From JACDBZ01 sp036262075 (GTDB taxonomy: Bacteria > Chloroflexota > Limnocylindria > QHBO01): a DNA stretch of 64,000 nt. Made by a program: the position numbers and the translations under genes. The stretch is from positions 1 through 64,000 of the forward strand of contig DATAJO010000005.1 in the NCBI GenBank assembly GCA_036262075.1, written 5' to 3'. The notes beneath the pieces are model-generated. The model searched no databases. It had not been told where the DNA came from and saw nothing but the letters and a program-made list of their open reading frames with translations. Positions 7,775 through 15,250 of this stretch are shown in pieces. Each line of letters starts with the position of its first letter. The stretch's first letter is position 1.

Positions 7775-8528
7775 GCGCCCCGTCCGTCGTCGCGCCAGCT
7801 CCGGAGCGCGCGTACGCCGCCGCGGCGGTGCGCGTGCTGACGTCGAGCTTCTCGAAGATCCGCTCGAGGTGTGTCCGCACGGTCAGGGGCGAGATGAAGA
7901 GCGCCTCCGCGATCTCCGCGTTCGTCCTGCCGAGCGCCACCCAGCCGAGAACCTCCGCCTCTCGCGGGCTGAGCGACCAGGACCGATCCACGCGGCGGCG
8001 TGACTCGGCATTGATGCGCATGCGCGCAAGGTGGAGGCGCAGCAGCTGGAACAGCGTTCGCTCCCGATCGGTGTAGTTCTTCCCGCTGCGCTCCAGGTAG
8101 ATCGAGCGCGCCCGCCCGGGAGGCGCCGGCAGCCACGCCCGCAGGGCGTCATCCACCCCGTGCGGACGCCACACCGCGTGGTGGTACTCGAGCTTGCCTC
8201 GTTGGCGCCGGCTGAGCAGGTCGGACAGTCGGAGGACGCTCTCATCACGCGCGTGCAGGCGGCAATGCATCGGGTTCTGCCAGCCCAGGGTGTGGAACGC
8301 CTGCTCGGTCGTGCGTGATGGCGGCGTACCGATGACCTCGACGATCTCGAGGACGCGGAACTCGCCGGAGACGTCGGCCTCCTGGTAGCCCACGCATGCG
8401 TCGGATGGGATCAGCCGAGCGAGGGCGTGGAGGACGGCGGGCGGGAAGGGATCGAGGCCGGTTTCCTGGGCCCCGTCGTGGACAATCTCGAGGAGCGAGG
8501 CAGCATCGCGACCGGCGATCCGAGTCAC
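7731..8528 (-). CDS. LuxR-family transcriptional regulator
   Basis: A protein of about 265 residues. The N-terminal 180 residues form a GAF/PAS-like sensory region, and the C-terminus has a LuxR helix-turn-helix: LSPREAEVLGWVALGRTNAEIAEALFI, then SPLTVRTHLERIFEKLDV. I favour the GTG at 8528, which lies 6 nt after a TATTTT box (8535-8540). An in-frame ATG at 8579 would add 17 residues but would put an inverted repeat inside the coding region. The gene is divergent from a lipoprotein/esterase gene and its tail overlaps the VOC gene. The ligand is unknown; autoregulation through the 8538-8555 repeat is inferred. Confidence 0.85.
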   Translation of the reverse strand: MTRIAGRDAASLLEIVHDGAQETGLDPFPPAVLHALARLIPSDACVGYQEADVSGEFRVLEIVEVIGTPPSRTTEQAFHTLGWQNPMHCRLHARDESVLRLSDLLSRRQRGKLEYHHAVWRPHGVDDALRAWLPAPPGRARSIYLERSGKNYTDRERTLFQLLRLHLARMRINAESRRRVDRSWSLSPREAEVLGWVALGRTNAEIAEALFISPLTVRTHLERIFEKLDVSTRTAAAAYARSGAGATTDGALMPAAPHRVAAQGR

Positions 8529-8534
8529 GCGCGA

Positions 8535-8540
8535 AAAATA
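8535..8540 (-). promoter_or_regulatory. -10 box of the LuxR gene
   Basis: TATTTT on the minus strand, six bases before the GTG at 8528. It is the most AT-rich hexamer in the divergent region and decides the start codon chosen for the regulator. Confidence 0.45.
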
Positions 8541-8555
8541 CGATGTCTGTCGTAT
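8538..8555. promoter_or_regulatory. 6-6-6 inverted repeat between LuxR and lipoprotein genes
   Basis: ATACGA, a six-base spacer, then TCGTAT form a perfect inverted repeat. It overlaps the regulator's -10 box and lies 28 bases before the start of the divergent esterase-like lipoprotein gene. This is a reasonable operator for the adjacent LuxR protein (inference). Confidence 0.45.
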
Positions 8556-8582
8556 TGCCTCAAGGGGGCTGGCCACCATCTC

Positions 8583-9497
8583 ATGGCCACGAAACCCGTG
8601 AGTCAGGCGCTCGTGCGTACGCTAGCCGTCCCGCTTCTCCTCCTGCTCACCGCCTGCGGCTCTGCCGCTGAGAGCTCAGGTGGCTTTGCAGACGCCTCCA
8701 CCGCTGCGAAGCCATCGGCTGCCGAACCGTCGGAGCCCGCGGTGCCGTCCGCGGCCTCCGCATCGGCGGCTCCCGAGACCGGGGTGCTGACGGCGGTCCC
8801 CCTGCCGGATCCGGATGATGGCCAGGAGATGGGGTACCTCGCGTACTTCCCGCCCAGCTACGAGCACGCCGGTGCTCCCAGCCCGCTCCTGATCTTCCTG
8901 CACGGCAGCGGCGAGGCGGGCGTCGGCTCCGAAGCGTCACTCGAGCTCGTCGACGATCTCGGTATTCCGCAGCAGGTCGCGGCGGGGGCGTGGCCCGAGG
9001 AGCTACCGTTCGTGATCCTGGCGCCGCAGTACGGCCTCGCGGAGGCGAACGGGGAATGTGAATTCGGCGATGACCTCGCGGGATTCATCGAATGGGCAGG
9101 CTCGACCTACAACGTCGACCCCGCGCGCATCTATCTGACCGGTGTCAGCTGCGGCGCCATCGGCATGTGGGACTACCTGGCAACACACGGCGGCGATGTG
9201 GTTGCCGCGGCGGTTCCGATCTCGGGGCACGCCCTCTGGGCGCTCGAGAAGTCCGGCTGCGTGCCCCTGGCCGAGGTACCGATCTGGGCGTTCCACGGCG
9301 CCGCGGACGACGTCGTCCCGGTGTCGTTCGTGGAGGAGCAGATCGAGGAGATCGGCGCCTGCGAAGGAGCCGATGCGCCGGAGATCCAGCTCACGGTCTA
9401 CCCGGAGACGGGCCACGTCGAGGCCATCGCCCCGACGTACGACGGATCAGCCGGGCACGATATCTACTCCTGGCTGCTCGAACACGCCACCGACTGA
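8583..9497 (+). CDS. secreted lipoprotein alpha/beta hydrolase (esterase/dienelactone-hydrolase type)
   Basis: A 304-residue protein. The first 24 residues form a lipoprotein signal ending in LTAC, so it should be lipid-anchored outside the membrane. An Ala/Ser/Pro/Glu-rich linker follows to about residue 65. The hydrolase domain has an oxyanion-side motif LIFLHGSGEAG (about 98), a nucleophile elbow GVSCGAIG (Ser in GxSxG, about 189), an Asp in GAADDVVP (about 242), and a His in ETGHVEA (about 279). This order fits PHB-depolymerase/LpqC-type and prolyl-oligopeptidase-like esterases. Substrate unknown. An in-frame GTG at 8598 could be the true start. The sigma gene begins 7 bp after its stop. 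Confidence 0.8.
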   Translation: MATKPVSQALVRTLAVPLLLLLTACGSAAESSGGFADASTAAKPSAAEPSEPAVPSAASASAAPETGVLTAVPLPDPDDGQEMGYLAYFPPSYEHAGAPSPLLIFLHGSGEAGVGSEASLELVDDLGIPQQVAAGAWPEELPFVILAPQYGLAEANGECEFGDDLAGFIEWAGSTYNVDPARIYLTGVSCGAIGMWDYLATHGGDVVAAAVPISGHALWALEKSGCVPLAEVPIWAFHGAADDVVPVSFVEEQIEEIGACEGADAPEIQLTVYPETGHVEAIAPTYDGSAGHDIYSWLLEHATD

Positions 9498-9504
9498 GCA
9501 CCCG

Positions 9505-10065
9505 ATGCATCGCGAGCACGTGGTCAGGGCCATGGCCGGCGATCACGATGCATTCTCGATACTGGCGGCGTCGGCCACGCCCTCCATGCGTCGGACCGCC
9601 CGCCGGATCCTGCGAGATCCGCAGGCTGCGGATGACGCCGTCCAGGACGCCCTCGTGTCGGCGTGGCTGGGGCTGCGCGCGCTGCGAGACCCGGACCGAT
9701 TCGAGCCGTGGCTGCATCGGCTGACGTCTCGCTCCGCGCGGCGCGTCGGGCGGAGGAAGCGAGACCGCTTGCAGCGGCTGGTGCCCCTGAGTGACCAGTC
9801 GCTCCCACCCGCGGTCGACGACGGCCACCATCTCATCGCCATTCGGGATCAGCTCAACCGCGCCCTCGCGCGGCTCACCGCCCGACACCGATCGGTCCTC
9901 GTCCTGAGGTACCACCTCGACCTGCCGGTTCCGACCGCGGCTCGCGTGCTCGGCATCCCGCTGGGCACCGCGAAGTCACGGCTCTCGTACGCGCAGCGTG
10001 CGCTGCGGGCCGCGGTCGACGCGGACGATCGTCGGGGCGACCACCGAGGGAGGGCGAGACGATAG
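9505..10065 (+). CDS. ECF-type RNA polymerase sigma factor
   Basis: A 186-residue protein with sigma region 2 at about residues 10-85 (ARRILRDPQAADDAVQDALV, then SAWLGLRALRD) and region 4 at about 115-170 (LTARHRSVLVLRYHLDL, GIPLGTAKSRLSYAQRALR). The size is typical of extracytoplasmic-function sigma factors. It begins 7 bp after the esterase-like lipoprotein gene and is likely cotranscribed with it. No anti-sigma gene is adjacent, as the following gene is a lipoprotein 144 bp away. Its signal and regulon are therefore unknown. Confidence 0.85.
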   Translation: MHREHVVRAMAGDHDAFSILAASATPSMRRTARRILRDPQAADDAVQDALVSAWLGLRALRDPDRFEPWLHRLTSRSARRVGRRKRDRLQRLVPLSDQSLPPAVDDGHHLIAIRDQLNRALARLTARHRSVLVLRYHLDLPVPTAARVLGIPLGTAKSRLSYAQRALRAAVDADDRRGDHRGRARR

Positions 10066-10209
10066 GCCTCGGCCAAGCACTCTCGCAGTGCTGGGAGCGG
10101 GCACGCACGCCTGCATCCTGGAGCGTGCGAGCCGGGGCGTCTGAGGGGCATTCGGGCTCGCCCCGCGGGTAGGTCGCAACAGGGATGCGAGGGTCGTCGT
10201 CTTCGCGAC

Positions 10210-11364
10210 ATGCGGCCAGTCGGGTGGAGGCTCCTGATCCTCGCTACCGCACTCACGGCCTGCGCCGGGCCGATGCCCAGCCCGACGGCCACCGCCGCTC
10301 CGTCATCGTTCCTGGACCCGATCCCGCTGCTTGGTCCCGGCGACGAGGCGTCACTCGCAGCGCTCGACGAGGACGGCGAGTGGGGGACCATCACCGTCCA
10401 CCGCGGAGACGACACGGGCGGGTACGCGACCAGCGCCGCGCATCCGGACACCTTCATCATCGAGGTCCACGTGGAGTACGCGGTCGCGCGCGACACGTCG
10501 GCGACCTTCGGTGCCATGGACTGGGCCCTGGTGACCGCCTCGGACCGGCGTCCGGTCGGCGGGATCTTCAGGCCCGACGTCCCCGAGCACCCGTGGGAGA
10601 TCTGGGAGCTTCCCGAGCTACCGCCGGAAGTCACCACCGACCTCATCGCGGTCGAGCCGCGTGTGATCGATGGCTGGCTGCTGTTCGCGGTGCCGCGCGA
10701 CCTCGCCGATGAACCGCTCGAGCTCGCCTATCGACCGTCGCACCTCGTCGAGGCCGTCACCGTGCTGGCGGTTCGCGACGAGGGCGCGGCCCCGGATCCG
10801 GTTCCGACCGCGACTCCCGAGCCACGGCCTGCGACCCTGCCGTACGTCCCGTCCGAAACTGCCGGCTTCTCCGTCATCGACGACCCCGAGGCCGATGAGC
10901 TGTTCGTCGACGCCGATACCTGCGAGAACCCCGTGGCCGGCTACACGCTCAGCTACCCGGACGACTGGTACACGAACACGGCGGCCGGCGCTGTCCCGGC
11001 GTGCTCCTGGTTCAGTCCGGTCTTCTACGAGCTGACCGAGGACGGCCGTGTCCCGCCGGAGATCGTGATCGAGATTCGGTCGTTCGAGGGCGGCATCGGC
11101 TTCGTCCATGTGCCCGACTACACGATCACGGAGCAGGTCACGGTCGATGGCTGGAACGCGGGTCGCACCGAAGAGGTCGGAGGCCTTGGCGCCGATGGGT
11201 GGCTCCCCCGGTCGCTCTTCACGTACCAGTACACGATCTACGCATCCGACGACGACTTCGGCCTCAAGGTCATCGCCACGACCTCGACCGACGACCCTGG
11301 CTCGTACGAGCGCAACAAGGCCGTCCTGGACCGCATCATCGCGAGCTTGCGCTTCGACCGCTGA
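10210..11364 (+). CDS. lipoprotein with PsbP-like C-terminal region
   Basis: A 384-residue protein with a short lipoprotein signal (MRPVGWRLLILATALTAC). A domain of about 200 residues follows. A Thr/Pro-rich linker (residues about 197-210) leads to a C-terminal part starting ENPVAGYTLSYPDDWYTN (near 238). This opening, GYTLSYPDDW, is typical of the PsbP-like surface domain often found in lipoproteins of this lineage. It should be exported and membrane-anchored. No catalytic residues were recognised. The 144-bp gap before it (10066-10209) shows no gene or clear signal. It ends four bases before the convergent VOC gene. Confidence 0.7.
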   Translation: MRPVGWRLLILATALTACAGPMPSPTATAAPSSFLDPIPLLGPGDEASLAALDEDGEWGTITVHRGDDTGGYATSAAHPDTFIIEVHVEYAVARDTSATFGAMDWALVTASDRRPVGGIFRPDVPEHPWEIWELPELPPEVTTDLIAVEPRVIDGWLLFAVPRDLADEPLELAYRPSHLVEAVTVLAVRDEGAAPDPVPTATPEPRPATLPYVPSETAGFSVIDDPEADELFVDADTCENPVAGYTLSYPDDWYTNTAAGAVPACSWFSPVFYELTEDGRVPPEIVIEIRSFEGGIGFVHVPDYTITEQVTVDGWNAGRTEEVGGLGADGWLPRSLFTYQYTIYASDDDFGLKVIATTSTDDPGSYERNKAVLDRIIASLRFDR

Positions 11365-11367
11365 ACG

Positions 11368-12099
11368 TCAGGCGTCGGCCAGGGTCGCGCGCAGCTCGTC
11401 GGCGCGATCGAGGTCGTCCCTGATCGCTTCCTGATCAGCCGTCGAGAGCTCAACCGCCGTCACTTCCTCCAGCCGTGCGAAGGCACGAGCGTCGTCACCG
11501 AGCGCGTGGGCGGCATCGGCCGAGAGGATGCGCGCCCGGGCGAGGAGCGCCGCAGGCGCATCGGTCGTGGCGTCCAGGGCATCGTCGATGACCCGCGCCG
11601 CGGTCGCCGGGTCCGCTTTCGAGTGCAGCAGCAGGCTGGCCGCCTCGAACGCCTTCTCCAGGCGCGACTTGCTCGCCGGCGCCCGCGGCTCCACCTCGGT
11701 CGTGATCGGCTGACCGATGCGGATCATGTTGCCGCCCGGATCGGTCAACACGAACTGGCGCACGCCGTAGGACATGTCGTTGAGCGCGCCGATGCGCGGG
11801 ATGCCCCGGCTCGGCACGCGCCCGAGCGCCCGCTTCAGGCCGTCGCGAAACTCCGCGTACAGGCGGTCGACATCGGCGGTCAGGACGTAGCAGGTGCTGT
11901 AGTTGTCGGCCGGCGGGTAGCCCTTCAGGACGAAGAACTGCAGCTCGATCGGCCCGCGCCGGACCGCCGCGAACACGTTCGGCGCCTTCTGCCGATACGT
12001 CACCTCGAAGCCGATGGCCTCGTAGAACGCGAGCTGATCGTCGATCGACCGGCACGGGAGGATCGGGATGCTCCGATCGGCTGGGAGATCGTCGGTCAC
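11368..12099 (-). CDS. bleomycin-resistance/VOC-family protein with helical C-terminal extension
   Basis: A 243-residue protein. Residues 1-135 match a single VOC unit of the bleomycin-resistance type (SIPILPCRSIDDQLAFYEAIGF at the start, VLTDPGGNMIRIGQPI near 120-135). From about 140 to the end is an Ala-rich, TPR-like helical region not present in ordinary members. VOC resistance proteins bind drugs without altering them; binding here is unproven. The start is GTG, with a TATCCT box 9 nt upstream (12109-12114). The gene closes the normal-GC block just before the lower-GC cassette. Confidence 0.75.
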   Translation of the reverse strand: MTDDLPADRSIPILPCRSIDDQLAFYEAIGFEVTYRQKAPNVFAAVRRGPIELQFFVLKGYPPADNYSTCYVLTADVDRLYAEFRDGLKRALGRVPSRGIPRIGALNDMSYGVRQFVLTDPGGNMIRIGQPITTEVEPRAPASKSRLEKAFEAASLLLHSKADPATAARVIDDALDATTDAPAALLARARILSADAAHALGDDARAFARLEEVTAVELSTADQEAIRDDLDRADELRATLADA

Positions 12100-12222
12100 G
12101 ATGCGGTCAGGATAAGGTTCGGTGGTAGGTCTTCACGGCTTCCAGACACGCTGAGTAGATCGGGCCGAGCGCACGGCTGGGCCGAAAGCCGAAGCAAAGG
12201 GTCTAGCCGCCTGTGGTTCGCG

Positions 12223-12228
12223 TAGGAT
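12223..12228 (+). promoter_or_regulatory. -10 box of the methyltransferase-DUF262-HEPN cassette
   Basis: TAGGAT ends six bases before the ATG at 12235, so the message is probably leaderless. It is the only promoter-like element I see for the three genes, which are separated by 12 and 4 bp. Confidence 0.5.
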
Positions 12229-12234
12229 CGGTCG

Positions 12235-13473
12235 ATGCGCAGTCCGAAGCTAGCCAAGGGTTCAAACGCCTGGTATCGCTATTACGCCGGCTACTCGGCG
12301 GAGTTCGTCCAGGATGCCATCGCAGACCTCGGGCTGGGCACCGATCACCTGATTCTGGATCCTTGGAATGGGTCCGGCACGACGACCGCGGTCAGTCGGG
12401 CCCTTGGAGTCCCGGCGATCGGACTGGACGCCAACCCGGCGCTGGTCGTGATCGCCCGAGCGCGCCTTCTCGGAGCGGACGCCTTGGAAAGCCTTGAGCC
12501 CTTGGGCGACGACATCATTCGCCATGCGGCCGAATTCCGCGAAGTCTTCGATGAACCCGATCCGCTTTTCGCTTGGTTCGACATCCATACCGCCAGGGAA
12601 ACCCGTTCGATCGAGCGAGCTATTCGGCAAGTACTTGTCGCGCATTCCCTTGCGGATCCGAATGCCAAGGTCGACGGGCTCTCGTCGATCGCCGCGGTCT
12701 ACTACGTCGCGCTCTTCCATGCCGTTCGTGAGCAGATCGCGCCTTACATTGGAACCAATCCCACATGGCCCAAGTCGGCACCGCAGGAGGCGCGGGTCAG
12801 GCTCCCTGTGGGAGCGATGAATGCGGCATTTCGACGTGGTGTGCTCGAGCTGAGGGGAAAACTGCAACCGACACCCGTCGCGGCAACGAAGGTCCGCGTG
12901 AGACGGGCATCTTCCACCGAGGTCCCGATGTCCGACGACACCGTGGATGCTGTGGTGACGTCGCCGCCATACCTCACTCGCATCGACTACGTGATCTCGG
13001 CTAAGCCGGAGCTCGCTGTGCTCGGCTACTCCGACGCAGACCTGCGCGCGTTGCGTGACTTGATGCTCGGCACGCCGACGATCACGGGTGTCGATAGTGG
13101 GGTCCGTGCCGAATGGGGCGAAACGGCCGCGTCGCTCCTCGAAGCGGTGGAGCAGCACAAGTCGAAGGCGTCGAGTGGTTATTACCGCAAGTACTTCGCC
13201 CAGTATCTCACTGGTTTGTGGCAATCGATTGCTGAGCTTCGACGTGTCGTCCGCAGTGGCGGCCGCTGCCTGATTGTGGTTCAGGATTCCTACTACAAAG
13301 AGGTTCATGTCGACCTCGCCGCGATCGTTTCAGAGATGGGCGCGGCCGCTGGATTCGACAACCTGGCGCCGCTGGCGTTCCCGGTTGCGAGGACGAAGGC
13401 ATCGATGAACCGCGGTGCGAGGTCGTGGCGTACCTCCTTCGGTGCCGTGGAGACCGTGGTAAACCTCGCGTAG
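12235..13473 (+). CDS. DNA methyltransferase (amino-MTase type) of the defence cassette
   Basis: A 412-residue SAM-dependent DNA methyltransferase. The cofactor motif DPWNGSGTT is at residues 42-50 and the catalytic motif TSPPY at 242-246. TSPPY marks N4-cytosine or N6-adenine methylation. The SAM motif precedes the catalytic motif by about 190 residues, and the intervening segment is probably the target-recognition part. In the common beta-class enzymes the order is the reverse. Codon use and base composition are visibly less GC-rich than in neighbours. The next gene starts 12 bp downstream with a strong Shine-Dalgarno. No restriction nuclease gene is adjacent, so a self-marking role within the cassette is the natural inference. 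Confidence 0.85.
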   Translation: MRSPKLAKGSNAWYRYYAGYSAEFVQDAIADLGLGTDHLILDPWNGSGTTTAVSRALGVPAIGLDANPALVVIARARLLGADALESLEPLGDDIIRHAAEFREVFDEPDPLFAWFDIHTARETRSIERAIRQVLVAHSLADPNAKVDGLSSIAAVYYVALFHAVREQIAPYIGTNPTWPKSAPQEARVRLPVGAMNAAFRRGVLELRGKLQPTPVAATKVRVRRASSTEVPMSDDTVDAVVTSPPYLTRIDYVISAKPELAVLGYSDADLRALRDLMLGTPTITGVDSGVRAEWGETAASLLEAVEQHKSKASSGYYRKYFAQYLTGLWQSIAELRRVVRSGGRCLIVVQDSYYKEVHVDLAAIVSEMGAAAGFDNLAPLAFPVARTKASMNRGARSWRTSFGAVETVVNLA

Positions 13474-13485
13474 AGGAGGGAGCTC

Positions 13486-14550
13486 GTGGAGATCCGCAAA
13501 CCCGAATTCACCGTCGCTGACTACTGCGCGATGTACTCCCGCGACGAAGTCCGGGTGAACCCGGAATACCAGCGGAGCGATCAGGTGTGGCCACGCACTG
13601 CGCAGTCCTTTCTAGTTGAGACGATCCTTCTCGGCTTCCCGATCCCGAAGCTCTTTCTCCATCAGCAGACCGACCTCCGAACAGGTGGTCTCGTCAAGGA
13701 GATCGTGGACGGTCAGCAGCGGACTAGAGCGATCGTTGACTATTTCAACAACGAGTACGCGTTGACCGGCAACATCTCCCTGGAAGAAGCAAAAGGACTG
13801 CGGTTCGCTGAGCTCCCGGAGGATCTCTTTGGGAAGTTCCGCGACTATGGCCTTCAGTTCGATCTGTTCGTTGGTGCGACAGACGAAGACGTTCGCGAAG
13901 TCTTTCGACGGATGAATTCCTTCACCGTCCCCTTGAACCCGGAGGAGCAGAGACACGCGGAGTTCCAAGGTGAGTTCAAGTGGTTCATGCGGACCCTTAG
14001 CACTTCCTACGCCGAGGCGATGCGGCTGGCGGGCGTGTTCACGCAGAAATCGTTAGTCCGAATGCAGGATCAAAAGCTACTTACTGAGATCTGCGCAGCC
14101 TTCTTCAGCGGGATCAAGACCACGAACAAGCTGTCACTTGATGCCGTCTACCGTGAGCACGACAGACCGGAGCAGTTCTCGGAAGAAGATCGCACCGCGC
14201 TCAACCGGCGGATCCGGCATGGGCTTGACACCCTCTTTGCGTGGCAGGACCTCCATCACACGCCCCTCATGAAGCCTCACCAGGTCTATGCCCTTGTCCT
14301 GGCGGCCATGCACCTCTCTGAACCAATCGATCGACTTGAGGGTCTGTATCAGCCCCGCCAGCCCGCCCCACCCGAGACCGTCGTTGTAAACCTCACGCGT
14401 ATGGCAACTGTTCTCAGCGATGACGAACGCCCGCCCGGGCGGTTGCGGCCCTTTGTAGACGCCTCTGCAGAGAGGACGAATGTCAAGGATCAGCGGGAAA
14501 CCCGGTTCAAGTGGTATTGCCGCGCGCTGACCGACCAACTGCCGGATTGA
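13486..14550 (+). CDS. DUF262 (GmrSD N-terminal type) ParB-like NTPase protein
   Basis: A 354-residue protein starting at GTG behind a GAGGAGGGAG ribosome site. Residues 20-70 contain NPEYQRSDQVWPRTAQSFLVE, then GFPIPKLFLHQQ, followed by the signature IVDGQQRTRAI with DGQQR at 75-79. This is the hallmark of the DUF262/ParB-sulfiredoxin NTP-binding fold found in GmrS and related anti-phage proteins. The DUF1524 HNH nuclease (GmrD) that usually follows is absent: the C-terminal 200 residues are helical with no HNH motif. It lies between the methyltransferase (12 bp) and the HEPN gene (4 bp), so it probably acts as the sensor or switch. The trigger is unknown. Confidence 0.85.
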   Translation: MEIRKPEFTVADYCAMYSRDEVRVNPEYQRSDQVWPRTAQSFLVETILLGFPIPKLFLHQQTDLRTGGLVKEIVDGQQRTRAIVDYFNNEYALTGNISLEEAKGLRFAELPEDLFGKFRDYGLQFDLFVGATDEDVREVFRRMNSFTVPLNPEEQRHAEFQGEFKWFMRTLSTSYAEAMRLAGVFTQKSLVRMQDQKLLTEICAAFFSGIKTTNKLSLDAVYREHDRPEQFSEEDRTALNRRIRHGLDTLFAWQDLHHTPLMKPHQVYALVLAAMHLSEPIDRLEGLYQPRQPAPPETVVVNLTRMATVLSDDERPPGRLRPFVDASAERTNVKDQRETRFKWYCRALTDQLPD

Positions 14551-14554
14551 ATCG

Positions 14555-15199
14555 GTGCGACCCACGACTGGTCAGGTCGGACGCCTGACGCGTCAGGCGC
14601 AGCGTCGTTTGAATCGGCTCAACTCGCTCGCTGCACCACTCAGCCTGCCCATTACGCCGGAACTGCGACGTCAACTCTCCTACGTAGTGATCGAGTCGGC
14701 GAACCTCTGGGAGCAGTACAGCGTGTGTCTGTACCTTTCGTCGGCGCTCGGCGCTCGCGACCCCCATGGCACCCGCATAACGTCGAGTCCCGCGCCCGAT
14801 CCGACGCATGCGATCGATCTTGCGGTGTGGGCAGTGCACCCCGAACTCACTGGTCAGCACCGGCAATGGGATCGGCTCGAGCAACCGGACCTGAAGAATA
14901 AGGGTGTGTTGGCAAAGGCGTTGGATTCCATCGACGCCACGATCTTTGATGATGTCGACAGAGCTCTCAGCTACCCAACTCGGGTGCTTGCAGACCTCCC
15001 GAGAATGCGCAACTTCTACGCCCACAAGTCGGAGCGCGCCTCCCGCTCCGCCATGGCAATAGGCAACCATTACGGTATTACTCGGCAGCTTACGCCCCAC
15101 GAGCTCTTGCTCACCCGTCCTCCCGGTCCAAAGCGCGCCCTACTGATGGAGTGGCTGGCGGATCTATCCGCGGTCTTTGGCCTGATGCCTAGCGACTAG
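14555..15199 (+). CDS. HEPN-domain protein, putative RNase effector
   Basis: A 214-residue mostly helical protein starting at GTG, 4 bp after the DUF262 stop. It carries RNFYAH at residues 152-157 (R-N-x3-H, followed by Lys). This fits the catalytic R-(N/D/H)-x3-H motif that defines HEPN ribonucleases in toxin and abortive-infection systems. The motif sits in the last third of the protein, as is usual for the second core helix pair. The overall sequence is divergent and I could not match it to a named HEPN subfamily, so the call rests on motif plus context. Composition is lower in GC, like its two partners. It would act in the cytoplasm, cleaving tRNA or mRNA on infection (inference). Confidence 0.6.
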   Translation: MRPTTGQVGRLTRQAQRRLNRLNSLAAPLSLPITPELRRQLSYVVIESANLWEQYSVCLYLSSALGARDPHGTRITSSPAPDPTHAIDLAVWAVHPELTGQHRQWDRLEQPDLKNKGVLAKALDSIDATIFDDVDRALSYPTRVLADLPRMRNFYAHKSERASRSAMAIGNHYGITRQLTPHELLLTRPPGPKRALLMEWLADLSAVFGLMPSD

Positions 15200-15238
15200 G
15201 CTAGTGGCCCGCGCATGCGGCCGGAGTGTGCCAACGAC

Positions 15239-15244
15239 TACCAT
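15239..15244 (+). promoter_or_regulatory. -10 box deciding the dnaE start
   Basis: TACCAT ends six bases before GTG 15251, the same arrangement as at uvrB and uvrC. An in-frame ATG at 15215 would lie upstream of this box and has no ribosome site. Confidence 0.45.
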
Positions 15245-15250
15245 CGACCG

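Noticed and set aside
9505..11364. Lipoprotein at 10210 as anti-sigma partner of the 9505 sigma factor
   Set aside because: It is separated by 144 bp, has a cleavable lipoprotein signal and no cytoplasmic domain that could bind a sigma factor.
12235..13473. Methyltransferase as half of an ordinary restriction-modification pair
   Set aside because: No restriction endonuclease fold was recognised in the two coupled genes, which are DUF262 and HEPN-like.
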